Source: Streptomyces sp. NBC_01255
Lineage (GTDB): Bacteria > Actinomycetota > Actinomycetes > Streptomycetales > Streptomycetaceae
DNA: 64,000 bases
NCBI RefSeq assembly: GCF_036226445.1
Contig: NZ_CP108475.1
Location: 62,001-126,000 of the forward strand
Direction of reading: 5' to 3'
Shown here: positions 15,735 to 23,553 of the stretch, one piece after another
Position numbering within the stretch: position 1 is the first letter of the stretch
Layout: each line of letters begins with the position of its first letter
Notes under the pieces: model-generated
What the model saw: only the letters and a program-made list of their open reading frames with translations
The model's database searches: none
What the model was told of the DNA's origin: nothing
Made by a program: the position numbers and the translations under genes

Positions 15735-16103
15735 TCAGCCGCGCGGGGCGGGCAGCTCCGGCGGCATGTTGGCGGTGGCGTGCTGCCGGGTGAGCCAGGC
15801 GAGCGCGGCCGCGGTCATGTCGGTGGCCGCGCCGTCGGTGTGCAGCGGGGCGGTGTCGATGTCGCGCATCGCGTCGATCGGCGGCAGCAGCCGCATGTAG
15901 TCCGGCTTGACGAACTCGACGAGGCGGCCGGAGACCAGCGCGGTCAGGGTGTACGTGCCGGTCGCCCACGCCTTCGTGACCTTGCAGACGAAGGTGTGGC
16001 CGCTCTGCCCGGTCCAGTACAGCTCCGGGGCGCGGTACAGGACGAAGTCGCCGTCCTTGAAGACGGTGACTTCGTTGGTGGTCTTCTGGGTGCTGATGTC
16101 CAC
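15735..16103 (-). CDS. Hypothetical protein, 122 aa
   Basis: The GTG at 16103 has GAGGAG 5 nt upstream. The N-terminal half is beta-rich (VTVFKDGDFVLYRAPELYWT; TYTLTALVSGRLVEFV), like a small SH3-type barrel, and the C-terminal part is helical and proline-rich. No catalytic motif, membrane segment or cysteine pair is seen. I do not recognise the family. It lies between the coiled-coil membrane gene and the 109-aa gene on the same strand. Confidence 0.75.
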   Translation of the reverse strand: MDISTQKTTNEVTVFKDGDFVLYRAPELYWTGQSGHTFVCKVTKAWATGTYTLTALVSGRLVEFVKPDYMRLLPPIDAMRDIDTAPLHTDGAATDMTAAALAWLTRQHATANMPPELPAPRG

Positions 16104-16219
16104 GGCATCTCCTCAAGGAGTTGGCGGTGCGGTCCGGGCTGCCCGGCTCCCCTCGCCCCGTCCGTACCGGCACAACAGGCCGGGACGGGCGGGGAAGGCA
16201 ACCGCCAGGCGGGAAGGGG

Positions 16220-16549
16220 TCACTTGACGCCGACGAAGCGGAAGGCCGCGAAGGCGGTCGTGCGGGGGTCGGCGGTGGCCTGGACGATGCGGTCGGCCTC
16301 GGCGACGTCGCCGCGGTTGACGGCGTCGGCCGCCGCCCGGGCCGCGTCCCAGTCGATGCCCGCCGCCGGCGTCACGGTGGTGGCGGGGCGGTGGAGCCGG
16401 GCGCGCAGCGTGTGCCAGGCCCGGCGGAGCGGGCGCCGACGGCGGGCCCGGTTCACCCGGGCGGCGGCGTCGCGGTGCCCGAGCTGGTGGAGGATCTGCT
16501 CGGAGTCGTAGTCGGCGGCGGTCCAGCCGTCGCGGCGGATGGTGCGCAT
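16220..16549 (-). CDS. Hypothetical protein, 109 aa
   Basis: The ATG at 16549 has AGGAGG 4-5 nt upstream; the frame extends to 16642 but without a start signal. The protein (MRTIRRDGWTAADYDSEQIL...) is basic in its middle (RVNRARRRRPLRRAWHTLRA) and helical at its C-terminus (AARAAADAVNRGDVAEADRI). The basic stretch could contact DNA. No family is recognised. Confidence 0.72.
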   Translation of the reverse strand: MRTIRRDGWTAADYDSEQILHQLGHRDAAARVNRARRRRPLRRAWHTLRARLHRPATTVTPAAGIDWDAARAAADAVNRGDVAEADRIVQATADPRTTAFAAFRFVGVK

Positions 16550-16745
16550 GGTGCCTCCTGGATGAAGGACGTCGGCCCAGGCCGATGCCCCGATAGAGGG
16601 CGTGCGAAAGACCGGCGGCCCGTCAGGCGGGCGGCCGGTCAAGGCGCGTGCGGTCAGGCGGGCAGGGATCTCGGTCGAGCTCCCGGCAGGCGGTCACGGT
16701 GGCCGGGAGCCCGACAGCCGGCGAAGCGGCGCTCGGTGTGTCAGA

Positions 16746-16847
16746 TCAGCAGACCGGGCATTGCGGGCTCTCGTACCAGCCGCTGCACCTGGAGCACTGC
16801 CACAGGTGTCGCAGGGGAGTGAAGAGCCTGGCCAGGACGGTGCTCAC
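16746..16847 (-). CDS. 33-residue zinc-ribbon peptide coupled to WhiB
   Basis: A GTG at 16847 overlaps the TGA of the WhiB gene (GTGA, 16847-16844) and is preceded by GGGAGG. The peptide contains CSRC at residues 18-21 and CPVC at 30-33, with a tryptophan/tyrosine pair between them, so it has exactly four cysteines in two CxxC pairs, the pattern of a zinc ribbon. It ends directly after the last cysteine. Normal gene callers would miss it because of its size. It may assist the WhiB protein or bind RNA or DNA itself; this is inference. Confidence 0.65.
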   Translation of the reverse strand: MSTVLARLFTPLRHLWQCSRCSGWYESPQCPVC

Positions 16848-17116
16848 GCCGCCTCCCGGCCGGTACGGGCCCGGTTGCGGGCGGCACGGCGCTTCATCGC
16901 CCGCCGCTCGTCCTCGCTGAGCCCGCCCCAGACGCCGGAGTCCTGACCGGACTCCAGCGCCCACTGCAGGCACGCCTCCATAACCGGGCAGCGGCGGCAG
17001 ACGGACTTGGCTTCCTCGATCTGCAACAGGGCGGGGCCCGTGTTGCCGACCGGGAAGAACAGGTCCGGGTCTTCCTCGCGGCAGACCGCGTTGTGGCGCC
17101 AGTCCATCCCGGTCAC
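16844..17116 (-). CDS. WhiB-family iron-sulphur regulator
   Basis: The 90-residue protein has the four cluster cysteines C12, C40, C43 and C49, the GVWGG turn at about 61-65 and a basic C-terminus (ERRAMKRRAARNRARTGR) for DNA contact. WhiB-like (Wbl) proteins bind a [4Fe-4S] cluster and the principal sigma factor, and control development or stress genes in actinobacteria. Plasmid-borne copies are common. The GTG at 17116 overlaps the upstream TGA (GTGA) and its own TGA overlaps the next start, so three genes are translationally coupled. Confidence 0.9.
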   Translation of the reverse strand: MTGMDWRHNAVCREEDPDLFFPVGNTGPALLQIEEAKSVCRRCPVMEACLQWALESGQDSGVWGGLSEDERRAMKRRAARNRARTGREAA

Positions 17117-17334
17117 CGCCTCTGTCCGACGAGGGCCATGTCGGCGAGCGTGCGACGGGCCCTGCGGCCGGCGTCGGCCGCGCGGCGGTCGCCGTCGACG
17201 ACGAGGTGGCGGACGAGCTGGTGGAACGCGGTGAGGTCGTCAGGCTCGAAGCCCTTCTTGTTGTCCGCGTCCTCGATGTCGTCGATGATCCCGGCGCTCG
17301 GCCGGGGCGCCGCACGTGTCATGCTGAGCTGCAT
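17113..17334 (-). CDS. Small hypothetical protein upstream of WhiB
   Basis: The ATG at 17334 (MQLSMTRAAPRPSAGIIDDI) has GGAGGG at about 5 nt. The 73-residue product is helical with an acidic first half and a basic second half (GDRRAADAGRRARRTLADMA). Its TGA overlaps the GTG of the WhiB gene, so expression is coupled. It is the first gene of the long minus-strand run, and the promoter must lie in 17335-17500. No family is recognised. Confidence 0.72.
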   Translation of the reverse strand: MQLSMTRAAPRPSAGIIDDIEDADNKKGFEPDDLTAFHQLVRHLVVDGDRRAADAGRRARRTLADMALVGQRR

Positions 17335-17357
17335 CAGGCCCTCCGATTCAGGTCCTG

Positions 17358-17390
17358 GACAGCCCCGGGGGCCTCATCCCTGGGGCTGTC
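17358..17390. terminator. Hairpin upstream of the 17334 gene
   Basis: GACAGCCCC (17358-17366) and GGGGCTGTC (17382-17390) form a perfect 9-bp stem with a 15-nt loop. Being 24 nt upstream of the first gene of the minus-strand run, it may insulate or attenuate that run. Confidence 0.45.
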
Positions 17391-17940
17391 GCGTTGGTAG
17401 AGCGGGTGTCCACCGCGCTCTCCACCGCCCACCGAACCGGCTTGAAGGCCGGGCGGCGGGCGACTGGGCAGCGCGGGGCTGCGAAAACCTCGGTGCGCGG
17501 CAAGCCCGGAGACGGGCTGCCAGATCTCGTGAAGACGCGGACCGCGGCTCCGACCGGGAGATCCGTCCGGGCGGGCATGTGCGGTGAAGGTTGGCCGCGT
17601 CGTTCTTTAACGTCGCGAGGGTGTCGACCCTCCGCGCTCTCCCACAGCAATGAGCCCTGCGGTGTTGCACGTGTCGGCTGCCACCACCAGCGGTAATGGC
17701 ACCTCGCGACGGGTTTCCACTCACCCCCGGCCGGAGCGTTCACGGCCGGTACTGCGGTGGTGGATCACGCTATGGAGTTCTCAAAGACCGGCCGCTGCCT
17801 TCCAGAGCCAGCCCGAGGGCTGGATGTTCCGGGCGGATGGTGTCGGGAGTCGCTTCCGGCTCCCTCATCCGGCGCCGCCTGCGGGGCGGTTCCGGGTGGG
17901 GGAGCCGGGTCCGAAGACCCGGCAGTGGTGCGAGGGAGAG
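17391..17940. other. Gene-free stretch, 550 nt
   Basis: No frame with convincing coding character or start signal is seen. GC is a little lower than in the flanks and the stretch has short stems such as GAGGG/CCCTC near 17620-17635. A D-arm-like GTTGGTAGAGCG occurs at about 17393 but no cloverleaf can be drawn. It probably holds the promoter for the minus-strand run on its left and the terminator of the gene on its right. Confidence 0.4.
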
Positions 17941-18330
17941 TCAGGCCGCGATCGGGAGGGGTACGGCGGCCAGCGGCGCGGTGCGCAGTTGCTCGGCGTA
18001 GGGGAGGAGGACATCGACCAGGCGCTCGCGGACCAGCGCGGTGATCGACGGGTCGGTCGCGAGGATGTCCATGGCCGCGTGCCGCCGCGCGAAGAAGTCG
18101 CCGAGGACCTCGGCGTGCGGACGAACCAGGGACTCCGCCTTCTCCCGGGGCGTCGCCCACAGCTCGTACATCTCAAGCGGTGTGCCGAAGGTGACGTCCA
18201 GGTCGATGTCGAGGGCGGTGAAGGCGGGGAGCGGCACCTCGATCGCCTCCAGGAGCGCGAGTGTCTCCGCGTCGAAGGTCTCGGTGGCGAGGCTGGCGGC
18301 GGGGCGGCGGGTGGTGGTGGTGGTGTTCAT
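17941..18330 (-). CDS. Hypothetical protein, 129 aa
   Basis: The ATG at 18330 begins MNTTTTTRRPAASLATETFD, with GGGAG about 9 nt upstream; a much longer frame is a shadow of the genes to the right. The product is acidic and helical, with PLPAFTALDIDLDVTFGTPL near the middle and a hydrophobic end (LAAVPLPIAA). The family is unknown. A consensus-like promoter lies about 105 nt upstream and shares an operator-like palindrome with the divergent ABM/XRE operon, so it may be a regulated partner of the XRE-TPR protein. Confidence 0.72.
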   Translation of the reverse strand: MNTTTTTRRPAASLATETFDAETLALLEAIEVPLPAFTALDIDLDVTFGTPLEMYELWATPREKAESLVRPHAEVLGDFFARRHAAMDILATDPSITALVRERLVDVLLPYAEQLRTAPLAAVPLPIAA

Positions 18331-18441
18331 GGGGTGGAGCTCCCTTCGGTAGGAGCCCGCGCAGAGGCGGGTCAGGTTCATTCGGGCAGGCCAAATAAGC
18401 GCCTTCTGGCGGCCCATCCCTTGCGGGGTGGAACACCTTGG

Positions 18442-18480
18442 ACAGTAGTAGCACTGTGAGTGCGAGTCAACACTTTGACT
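18442..18480. promoter_or_regulatory. Divergent promoter with AGTCAA-N4-TTGACT operator
   Basis: On the minus strand TTGACT (18470-18465), a 17-nt spacer and TACTGT (18447-18442) make a near-consensus promoter for the 18330 gene. The perfect inverted repeat AGTCAA (18465-18470) / TTGACT (18475-18480) covers this -35 box and a second TTGACT facing right, so one regulator could control both directions. The XRE-TPR protein encoded at 18876 is the obvious candidate. Confidence 0.55.
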
Positions 18481-18549
18481 GCGACCTAGCACCATTGCTT
18501 TAGGTGTGAGAATGTGTGCATGCTTACGCGACGTGGAGAGGAAGACTTC

Positions 18550-18879
18550 GTGGCCAGCGGATACGCACTGGTAGTGCGCTTCACCCTGCGAGACACCTCG
18601 GCAGCCCTGCAGTTCGACGGCCTGGTCGCCCAGACCATCGAGGGCATCCGCACCGAGGCCGGCACGCTCGTCTACGCCGTGCACACCCCGGTGGACGAGC
18701 CCTTGGTCCGGGTCTTCTACGAGCTGTACGCCGACCGCGACGCGTTCCAGGCACACGAGGACCAGGCCCACACTCAGCGCTTCCTCGCAGGCCGCGAGGC
18801 GCTCCTGAGCAACGTCGAAGTGACGTTCCTCAACGAGCTGGAGGACCTGAGCAAGCGACCCGAGACGGAGCAGTCGTGA
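18550..18879 (+). CDS. Antibiotic biosynthesis monooxygenase (ABM)-domain protein
   Basis: From the GTG at 18550 (MASGYALVVRFTLRD) the 109-residue protein shows the ferredoxin-like ABM pattern: an N-terminal beta strand, a helix (ALQFDGLVAQTIEGIRTEAG), a strand with TLVYAVHTPVDEP, then FYELYADRDAFQAHEDQAH and a final strand. ABM proteins are often small cofactor-free oxygenases or haem/quinone-acting enzymes; the substrate is unknown. GGAG/AGGAAG lies upstream. An earlier ATG at 18520 gives a longer, less typical start. The stop overlaps the XRE gene start (GTGA). Confidence 0.75.
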   Translation: MASGYALVVRFTLRDTSAALQFDGLVAQTIEGIRTEAGTLVYAVHTPVDEPLVRVFYELYADRDAFQAHEDQAHTQRFLAGREALLSNVEVTFLNELEDLSKRPETEQS

Positions 18880-20132
18880 AGCCGACCGGCAAGGATGTCG
18901 ATCCGCAGGATCGCGCCTTTGGGCAGCGCGTCCAGAGATTCCGGAAGGATCGAGGACGCACGCAAGCCGAGTTCGCGGCAGCGCTCGGGAAGACCAGCAG
19001 TTGGCTTTCCCAGGTCGAACGGGGTGTTCAGCCCGTCCAACGCATGGACCTGCTCCAGCAGATCGCGGACGAGCTGGGCGTGTCTGTCCAGCAGTTGCGT
19101 CCCAGCGTTCCGGCAGACGGGCCATCACAGGCACCCACCGCTCAGTCGCTCTCCAACGATCTGGACGAGACCCGTCGACTGCTGTCCGGCCACCCGGCGC
19201 TTCAGACTCTGCTGGCCGCCGGCCGTGACAACGCCGGAGCGGCGCGCACCGTCGAACCCCTGCGGAGCGACGTCGATGACCTCTGGGACCTGACCCATGC
19301 AGGTCAGCTCGCACAGGTCAGCACCCTCGCGGTACAGCTGCTCCCCGAGCTGGAGCGGACGGTTCGGACAGCTCCCAGCGAGCACCAGGCGGAGCTGTAC
19401 CTGCTGCTGTCCCGGGCCTACCAGGCCCTGTCCGCGGCGTTCGTGCGACAGGACGTGGCAGATGCCGCCTGGGTAGCCGCCGACCGCGCGGTCCTCGCAG
19501 CCGAGCGGTCCGGCGACCCTCTGCACGTCTGCGCCAGCGTGTTCCGTATGGTGCAGGCGTTCGTCCGTCTGCGCAGCCTCGAACAGGCCGAACACGCCGC
19601 CCAGACCGCGATCAACGCCCTGGGAGAGCAGAGCAGCCAGTCGCCAGAGTCCTTGTCCGTCCTCGGCTCCCTCCACCTGGCCCTGGCCCTCGTTCGGGCC
19701 CGTGCCGGTGCGCGAACCGAAGCCAAGGAGGAGATCGCCAAGGCCCGCGCCATCGCCGCGCAGCTCGGTGAGAACCGCAACGACTTCAACCTGGAGTTCG
19801 GTCCGGTCAACGTCGAGATCCAGGCGGTCAGCACCGCCGTGGATCTGGGCGACGCGGGCGAGGCGCTGGACATCGGCCTCACCATCGACGCCGCCGAACT
19901 CTCGCCCGAGCGCCAGGGCCGGCTCCTGATGGACCTGGGTCGTGCTCACGCCCAGAGGCGCCACGGCGGCGAGGCTCTCCGCTGCCTGCTGGATGCTGAG
20001 ACCATCGCCCCCGAGATCATCCAGACCCACCAGGCCGCTCGCGCAGCCATCCGAGAGCTCGTCTTGGTGGCAGGACCGAATGCATCGCGTGAGCTGCTGG
20101 AACTCGCCGAAAGGGCGGATGCCCTGGACTAG
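18876..20132 (+). CDS. XRE-family regulator with TPR-like C-terminus
   Basis: The 418-residue protein has an N-terminal XRE helix-turn-helix at about 17-70 (FRKDRGRTQAEFAAALGKTS, SWLSQVERGVQPVQ), then a long helical region with repeat-like pairs (residues about 130-410) typical of TPR-containing XRE regulators that respond to peptides or other ligands. The GTG at 18876 overlaps the TGA of the ABM gene, so the two are coupled. It probably controls the divergent promoter at 18.45 kb. There is no membrane segment. Confidence 0.85.
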   Translation: MKPTGKDVDPQDRAFGQRVQRFRKDRGRTQAEFAAALGKTSSWLSQVERGVQPVQRMDLLQQIADELGVSVQQLRPSVPADGPSQAPTAQSLSNDLDETRRLLSGHPALQTLLAAGRDNAGAARTVEPLRSDVDDLWDLTHAGQLAQVSTLAVQLLPELERTVRTAPSEHQAELYLLLSRAYQALSAAFVRQDVADAAWVAADRAVLAAERSGDPLHVCASVFRMVQAFVRLRSLEQAEHAAQTAINALGEQSSQSPESLSVLGSLHLALALVRARAGARTEAKEEIAKARAIAAQLGENRNDFNLEFGPVNVEIQAVSTAVDLGDAGEALDIGLTIDAAELSPERQGRLLMDLGRAHAQRRHGGEALRCLLDAETIAPEIIQTHQAARAAIRELVLVAGPNASRELLELAERADALD

Positions 20133-20317
20133 TTCAAATCCACTGGAGTGGTCGATAGCCACTGGTCTGCACCCCCTGCCAACCGCGTCGTTGTGTGTGG
20201 GCAATCACACCGGCGACGGCAGAGAAGAAACATCACAGAGGCTTGTCGAAGCCCGTGCACACTTCCGTTCACGGGTTTTCAACATCCACGTACACATGGG
20301 ATTTGGGGCCCGAGCCC

Positions 20318-20330
20318 TAGGCTCGCGCCC
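20318..20330 (+). promoter_or_regulatory. -10 element for a leaderless transcript
   Basis: TAGGCT at 20318-20323 lies 7 nt before the ATG at 20331, placing the expected transcription start at the start codon. No good -35 box and no ribosome binding site are visible. The 20133-20317 stretch holds no gene; a CCCGTG/CACGGG stem occurs at about 20250-20275. Confidence 0.4.
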
Positions 20331-21368
20331 ATGACGATGACGGAGGGGCAGAGGGTGGGGAAGCAGCGAGCAGGGTGGAGGCCGGACCTGCTCCGGGAGC
20401 AACGTGAGGCTCATGGCCTGACCTTGGAGAAGGCGGGCGAGCGCCTACGGGCGGTTGCCGAGCAGGCCAAGCTCAAGGGCATTCCCGCCGCGAATCCTCA
20501 GACGTTGTGGCAGCACGAGCAGGGCGAGGTCTTCCCCGGTCCCCACTACCGGCGGGCCTACTGCCTCCTCTATCGGGCCACCGAGCCCGATTTGGGGTTC
20601 CGCACTGCCCTGCCCGGTGAGGAGTCCTCCTTCAAGCTCACGCCGCTGGACGACCGCCTTAACGGATCGCACGTTTTGGCTGTTGAGCGCGCCATTCATC
20701 GCATCGCGCCGGGATCGGAGGAGGCCGACCACTTCGACTTGCAGCAGCGGATCATCGACGCGTGGAAGCGCCGGCACACGGGCGGTGACCCGCACCGCCC
20801 CGTGCTCATCCTGGTCGGTGGCTTCGCTGGCAGCGGCAAGACCGAGCTCGCTCGCTTCTTCGTTCAGCTCACCGGCTGGCCGCTGCTCGACAAGGACCCG
20901 CTCACCCGCCCGCTGGTGGAACGCCTCCTGGTCGCGCTGGGCGGCGACGCGAACGACAGGCACACCGACCTCTACCGCGAGAAGGTCCGGCCGGTGGAGT
21001 ACGACTGCCTGATGCAGTCGGCCATGGCAAACATCAAGTGCGGCATCTCCACGGTGCTGACCGCCCCGTTCATTGGCGAGATGACCGACCCGGCCTGGAT
21101 GCAGCGCCTGACCAACCGAGCAGGTTCGATGGGGGTCGACGTCTTCCCCGTGTGGGTGCGCTGCGACGAAGAGTCGATGCGCGAGTACATCGGATTCCGC
21201 TCTGCGGCCCGGGACGCGTGGAAGCTGGCGCGGTGGGACGAGTACATGGCCACGATCGACTTGGAGCTGCGCCCGGCGGTGCCGCACCTCGTGGTGGACA
21301 ACCGGCTGGGAACCGCGGTGACGCTCGCAGACCAGGCCCGGCAGGCGATGGGGGCGATGAACGCGTGA
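20331..21368 (+). CDS. XRE-like domain fused to P-loop kinase
   Basis: The 345-residue protein starts MTMTEGQRVGKQRAGWRPDL. Residues about 15-80 form a helix-turn-helix-like region (REQREAHGLTLEKAGERLRA) of XRE type, and a kinase domain follows with Walker A GGFAGSGKTE near residue 163 and LLDKDPLTRPLVERLL after it. AAA_33/zeta-like kinases share this order. The ATG fits a leaderless mRNA. The stop overlaps the GTG of the next kinase by 4 nt. The pair could phosphorylate a nucleoside or a cell-wall sugar, or act in a toxin-like way; the sequence does not decide. Confidence 0.75.
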   Translation: MTMTEGQRVGKQRAGWRPDLLREQREAHGLTLEKAGERLRAVAEQAKLKGIPAANPQTLWQHEQGEVFPGPHYRRAYCLLYRATEPDLGFRTALPGEESSFKLTPLDDRLNGSHVLAVERAIHRIAPGSEEADHFDLQQRIIDAWKRRHTGGDPHRPVLILVGGFAGSGKTELARFFVQLTGWPLLDKDPLTRPLVERLLVALGGDANDRHTDLYREKVRPVEYDCLMQSAMANIKCGISTVLTAPFIGEMTDPAWMQRLTNRAGSMGVDVFPVWVRCDEESMREYIGFRSAARDAWKLARWDEYMATIDLELRPAVPHLVVDNRLGTAVTLADQARQAMGAMNA

Positions 21369-21934
21369 ACCCGAGGCCGGGCGTGATCCTGTACGGCCCG
21401 CCGGCGTCGGGCAAGGACACCGTCACCGCCGCACTCACCGAGCTGAACACGAAGTACGCGCAGTTCACGCGGCTCAAGGTCGGGACCGGCAAGGCCGCCG
21501 GCTACCGGATGGGCACAGCGGAGCAGCTGCACGAGCTGGAGGCCACGGGCGACGTCGTCTACGCGAACTTCCGGTACGGCAACACGTACGTGATCGACCG
21601 GCCCGGCGTCGACGCGGCGTTCGTGGCCGGGGTGCCCGTGGTGCACCTCGGGCAGGTCGACGGCATCCGCGCGCTGGTCGACGGCTATGCGGCCGACTGG
21701 TCGGTGGTGCTGCTGTGGTGCCCGCGCGAGGTGACCGAGCAGCGGTCGGCGGGACGCGGCGACAGTGACACAGCGGCACGTCTGGCGGCGTGGGACGCGA
21801 CCTGCAAGGACCTGGACGAGCACCCGGGTACGGTCTGGGACCTGGTCGTCGACACCACGAAGGCCGCCCCGCAGGATGCGGCGCGGCTCATCGACCAGTT
21901 GCTGGCGCAGCGGGCAGGAGCGGCGACGGCATGA
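21365..21934 (+). CDS. P-loop nucleotide kinase-like protein
   Basis: The 189-residue protein (GTG 21365) has Walker A GPPASGKDTVT near residues 11-21 and a guanylate-kinase-like middle (YRMGTAEQLHELEATGDVVY), then VVLLWCPREVTEQRSAGRGD as a possible lid with arginines. It overlaps the upstream kinase gene by GTGA and ends 8 nt before the end of a convergent dehydrogenase gene. The substrate is unknown; guanylate or another nucleotide is plausible. Confidence 0.72.
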   Translation: MNPRPGVILYGPPASGKDTVTAALTELNTKYAQFTRLKVGTGKAAGYRMGTAEQLHELEATGDVVYANFRYGNTYVIDRPGVDAAFVAGVPVVHLGQVDGIRALVDGYAADWSVVLLWCPREVTEQRSAGRGDSDTAARLAAWDATCKDLDEHPGTVWDLVVDTTKAAPQDAARLIDQLLAQRAGAATA

Positions 21935-21941
21935 GCGCGGG

Positions 21942-22784
21942 CTACGGGTGGGCGAGCCGGTCCAGGGCGTCGGCGAGCGTAAGCGAGCTGTCGTCCTTGG
22001 CGTCGTTCCACCGGGCGAGTGTGGACGCGGCCGCGCGAAGCATGTCCGGCGGGAGGCCGGCGGCGGCGAGCGCGTCCGCTGCTTCCTCCAACTCGGGGCC
22101 CCAGCGCCAGGCGCGCGCTGCGGTCTTGGCGACGTACTCGGGCTCGGCCAGGTACGAGCCGGTCCGTCGGAAGGCGACCTCGATGAGTTCCTGGTCGACG
22201 CCGTGCTCGCGCGCGACCCCGAGCGCAAGCGCCGCCAGGACCCGCGACGTCTTCTGGAAACTCGAGTACGCCAGCTTCAGCGCGGAGGCCTGCCCAACCT
22301 CCGCGCCTAGCGTCTTCGTCCGTACGGCCGTACCCGCGAAGAGCACCTCAACGGCGGCGACCACGTCCAGCGGGCCGGACAAGTACAAGGTCGGCGACTT
22401 ACCGCGTACGGGCGGCGAGCCGACGACAGCACCGTCGACGACCGCCCTCACTCCCGGGCTCAACAGCTCATTGATCCGCTGCATCCGCTCCGGCGAGATC
22501 GCGTTGGCCTCTACGTACCAGCCGCCGAATCCCCCTGCGGCAACCTCAGCCGCCACGTCCTCCGCTGCGGCCGGTGGGCAGAGGCTGATGACGATGTCGC
22601 TGCGCTCCAGCAGCACGGACAGCGTGGCCACCGGCGCCAGGCCGGCCTGCTCGGCGCGCGCCGCGGAGGCGGGGCTGCGGCCTTCCTCGCACCAAAGGAC
22701 CGCGGCGGCGTTCTTCGCGGCGCAGGCGGCCACGGCGGCGCCCATGCTGCCGGGGTGGAGGATGCCGACGACGGGCTGGTCCAC
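21942..22784 (-). CDS. 6-phosphogluconate/3-hydroxyisobutyrate dehydrogenase-like oxidoreductase
   Basis: The 280-residue protein opens with a Rossmann signature VGILHPGSMGAAVA, followed by SDIVISLCPP near residue 75 and a helical C-terminal half with SALKLAYSSFQKTSRVLAAL that resembles the DUF1932 domain of this family. Such enzymes oxidise beta-hydroxy acids with NAD(P). The GTG at 22784 has GGAGT upstream; earlier in-frame starts overlap the HAD gene. It starts 4 nt after the HAD stop, so the two form an operon. Confidence 0.8.
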   Translation of the reverse strand: MDQPVVGILHPGSMGAAVAACAAKNAAAVLWCEEGRSPASAARAEQAGLAPVATLSVLLERSDIVISLCPPAAAEDVAAEVAAGGFGGWYVEANAISPERMQRINELLSPGVRAVVDGAVVGSPPVRGKSPTLYLSGPLDVVAAVEVLFAGTAVRTKTLGAEVGQASALKLAYSSFQKTSRVLAALALGVAREHGVDQELIEVAFRRTGSYLAEPEYVAKTAARAWRWGPELEEAADALAAAGLPPDMLRAAASTLARWNDAKDDSSLTLADALDRLAHP

Positions 22785-22788
22785 GGTG

Positions 22789-23439
22789 CTACTCCGCAGT
22801 CTCGTTGAGCAGGATGGCGATGGCGTCGGTGACGTCATCAACGACGTGGTGCGCAGCACGGAGGTCTTCGGGCCAAGGGCGTCCACGCAGCCAGATCGTG
22901 CGCAGGCCAGCCTGATGGCCGCCGCCGATGTCCCCGTTCGGATTGTCGCCGACCATCCAGCCGCCGTCCGTGAGGTTCACGCCGCAGCGGGAGGCGGCGA
23001 GTTCAAAGAGGCGCGGGTCCGGTTTGCGGATCTCCAGGTCGCCCGAGACGGCGACGCCGTCGACCAGGGCGGCGAGGCCGGTCGCTGCGAGTTTGGCGCG
23101 CTGGATATCGCCGGCCCCGTTGGTGATGATGCCGATCGTCCACGCGGCCGCGCGCAGATGGGCCAGGCCCTCGAGGACCTCCGGTCGGCAGGTGACGGCG
23201 GCCGCCATGAGGTCGACGTACTCGTGCCACAGGTCTGCGGCAGGTACCTCCAGGTCGAAGGCTTCCTGCAGCCTGATGAAGTCGGCGGCGTTCGCGCGGT
23301 CAACCAGCTCGGTGCGAAGCCAATGCTCGGCAGTCGGCGGGAGGGCGTGGGCGCGACAGAGGCCAGTCACTGCGTCGCTGAGCGCCGACTGACGATCGGT
23401 CAGCGTGCCGTCCAAATCGAAGAGCGCAAGGCGGGACAC
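22789..23439 (-). CDS. HAD-family hydrolase
   Basis: The protein has motif I DLDGTLTD with the two catalytic aspartates near its start, motif II IITNG near residue 105, motif III RKPDPRLFE and motif IV GDNPNGDI. This is a full set for a HAD phosphatase of phosphoglycolate-phosphatase type. The GTG at 23439 is used; a TTG at 23445 is possible. TAGGGT lies about 8 nt upstream, so the mRNA may have almost no leader. It is followed at 4 nt by the dehydrogenase gene. The substrate is unknown. Confidence 0.85.
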   Translation of the reverse strand: MSRLALFDLDGTLTDRQSALSDAVTGLCRAHALPPTAEHWLRTELVDRANAADFIRLQEAFDLEVPAADLWHEYVDLMAAAVTCRPEVLEGLAHLRAAAWTIGIITNGAGDIQRAKLAATGLAALVDGVAVSGDLEIRKPDPRLFELAASRCGVNLTDGGWMVGDNPNGDIGGGHQAGLRTIWLRGRPWPEDLRAAHHVVDDVTDAIAILLNETAE

Positions 23440-23553
23440 GGTCAAGGACCCTACCGGGCCTGGCTCAGACCACAGTTCGCCGTGGCGGGGTCTCCCGAGC
23501 GGAGATCACCTGGTGTATCTTTTCGGGAAACCGTTGATTGGATGGAGGCTGGA

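Noticed and set aside
13158..16511. 1117-codon plus-strand frame
   Set aside because: Antisense to the coiled-coil membrane gene; the Leu/Gly-rich translation comes from the GC bias of the opposite strand.
17381..17480. tRNA-like piece with GTTGGTAGAGCG
   Set aside because: The D-arm-like motif is present, but no matching acceptor, anticodon or T arms can be drawn.
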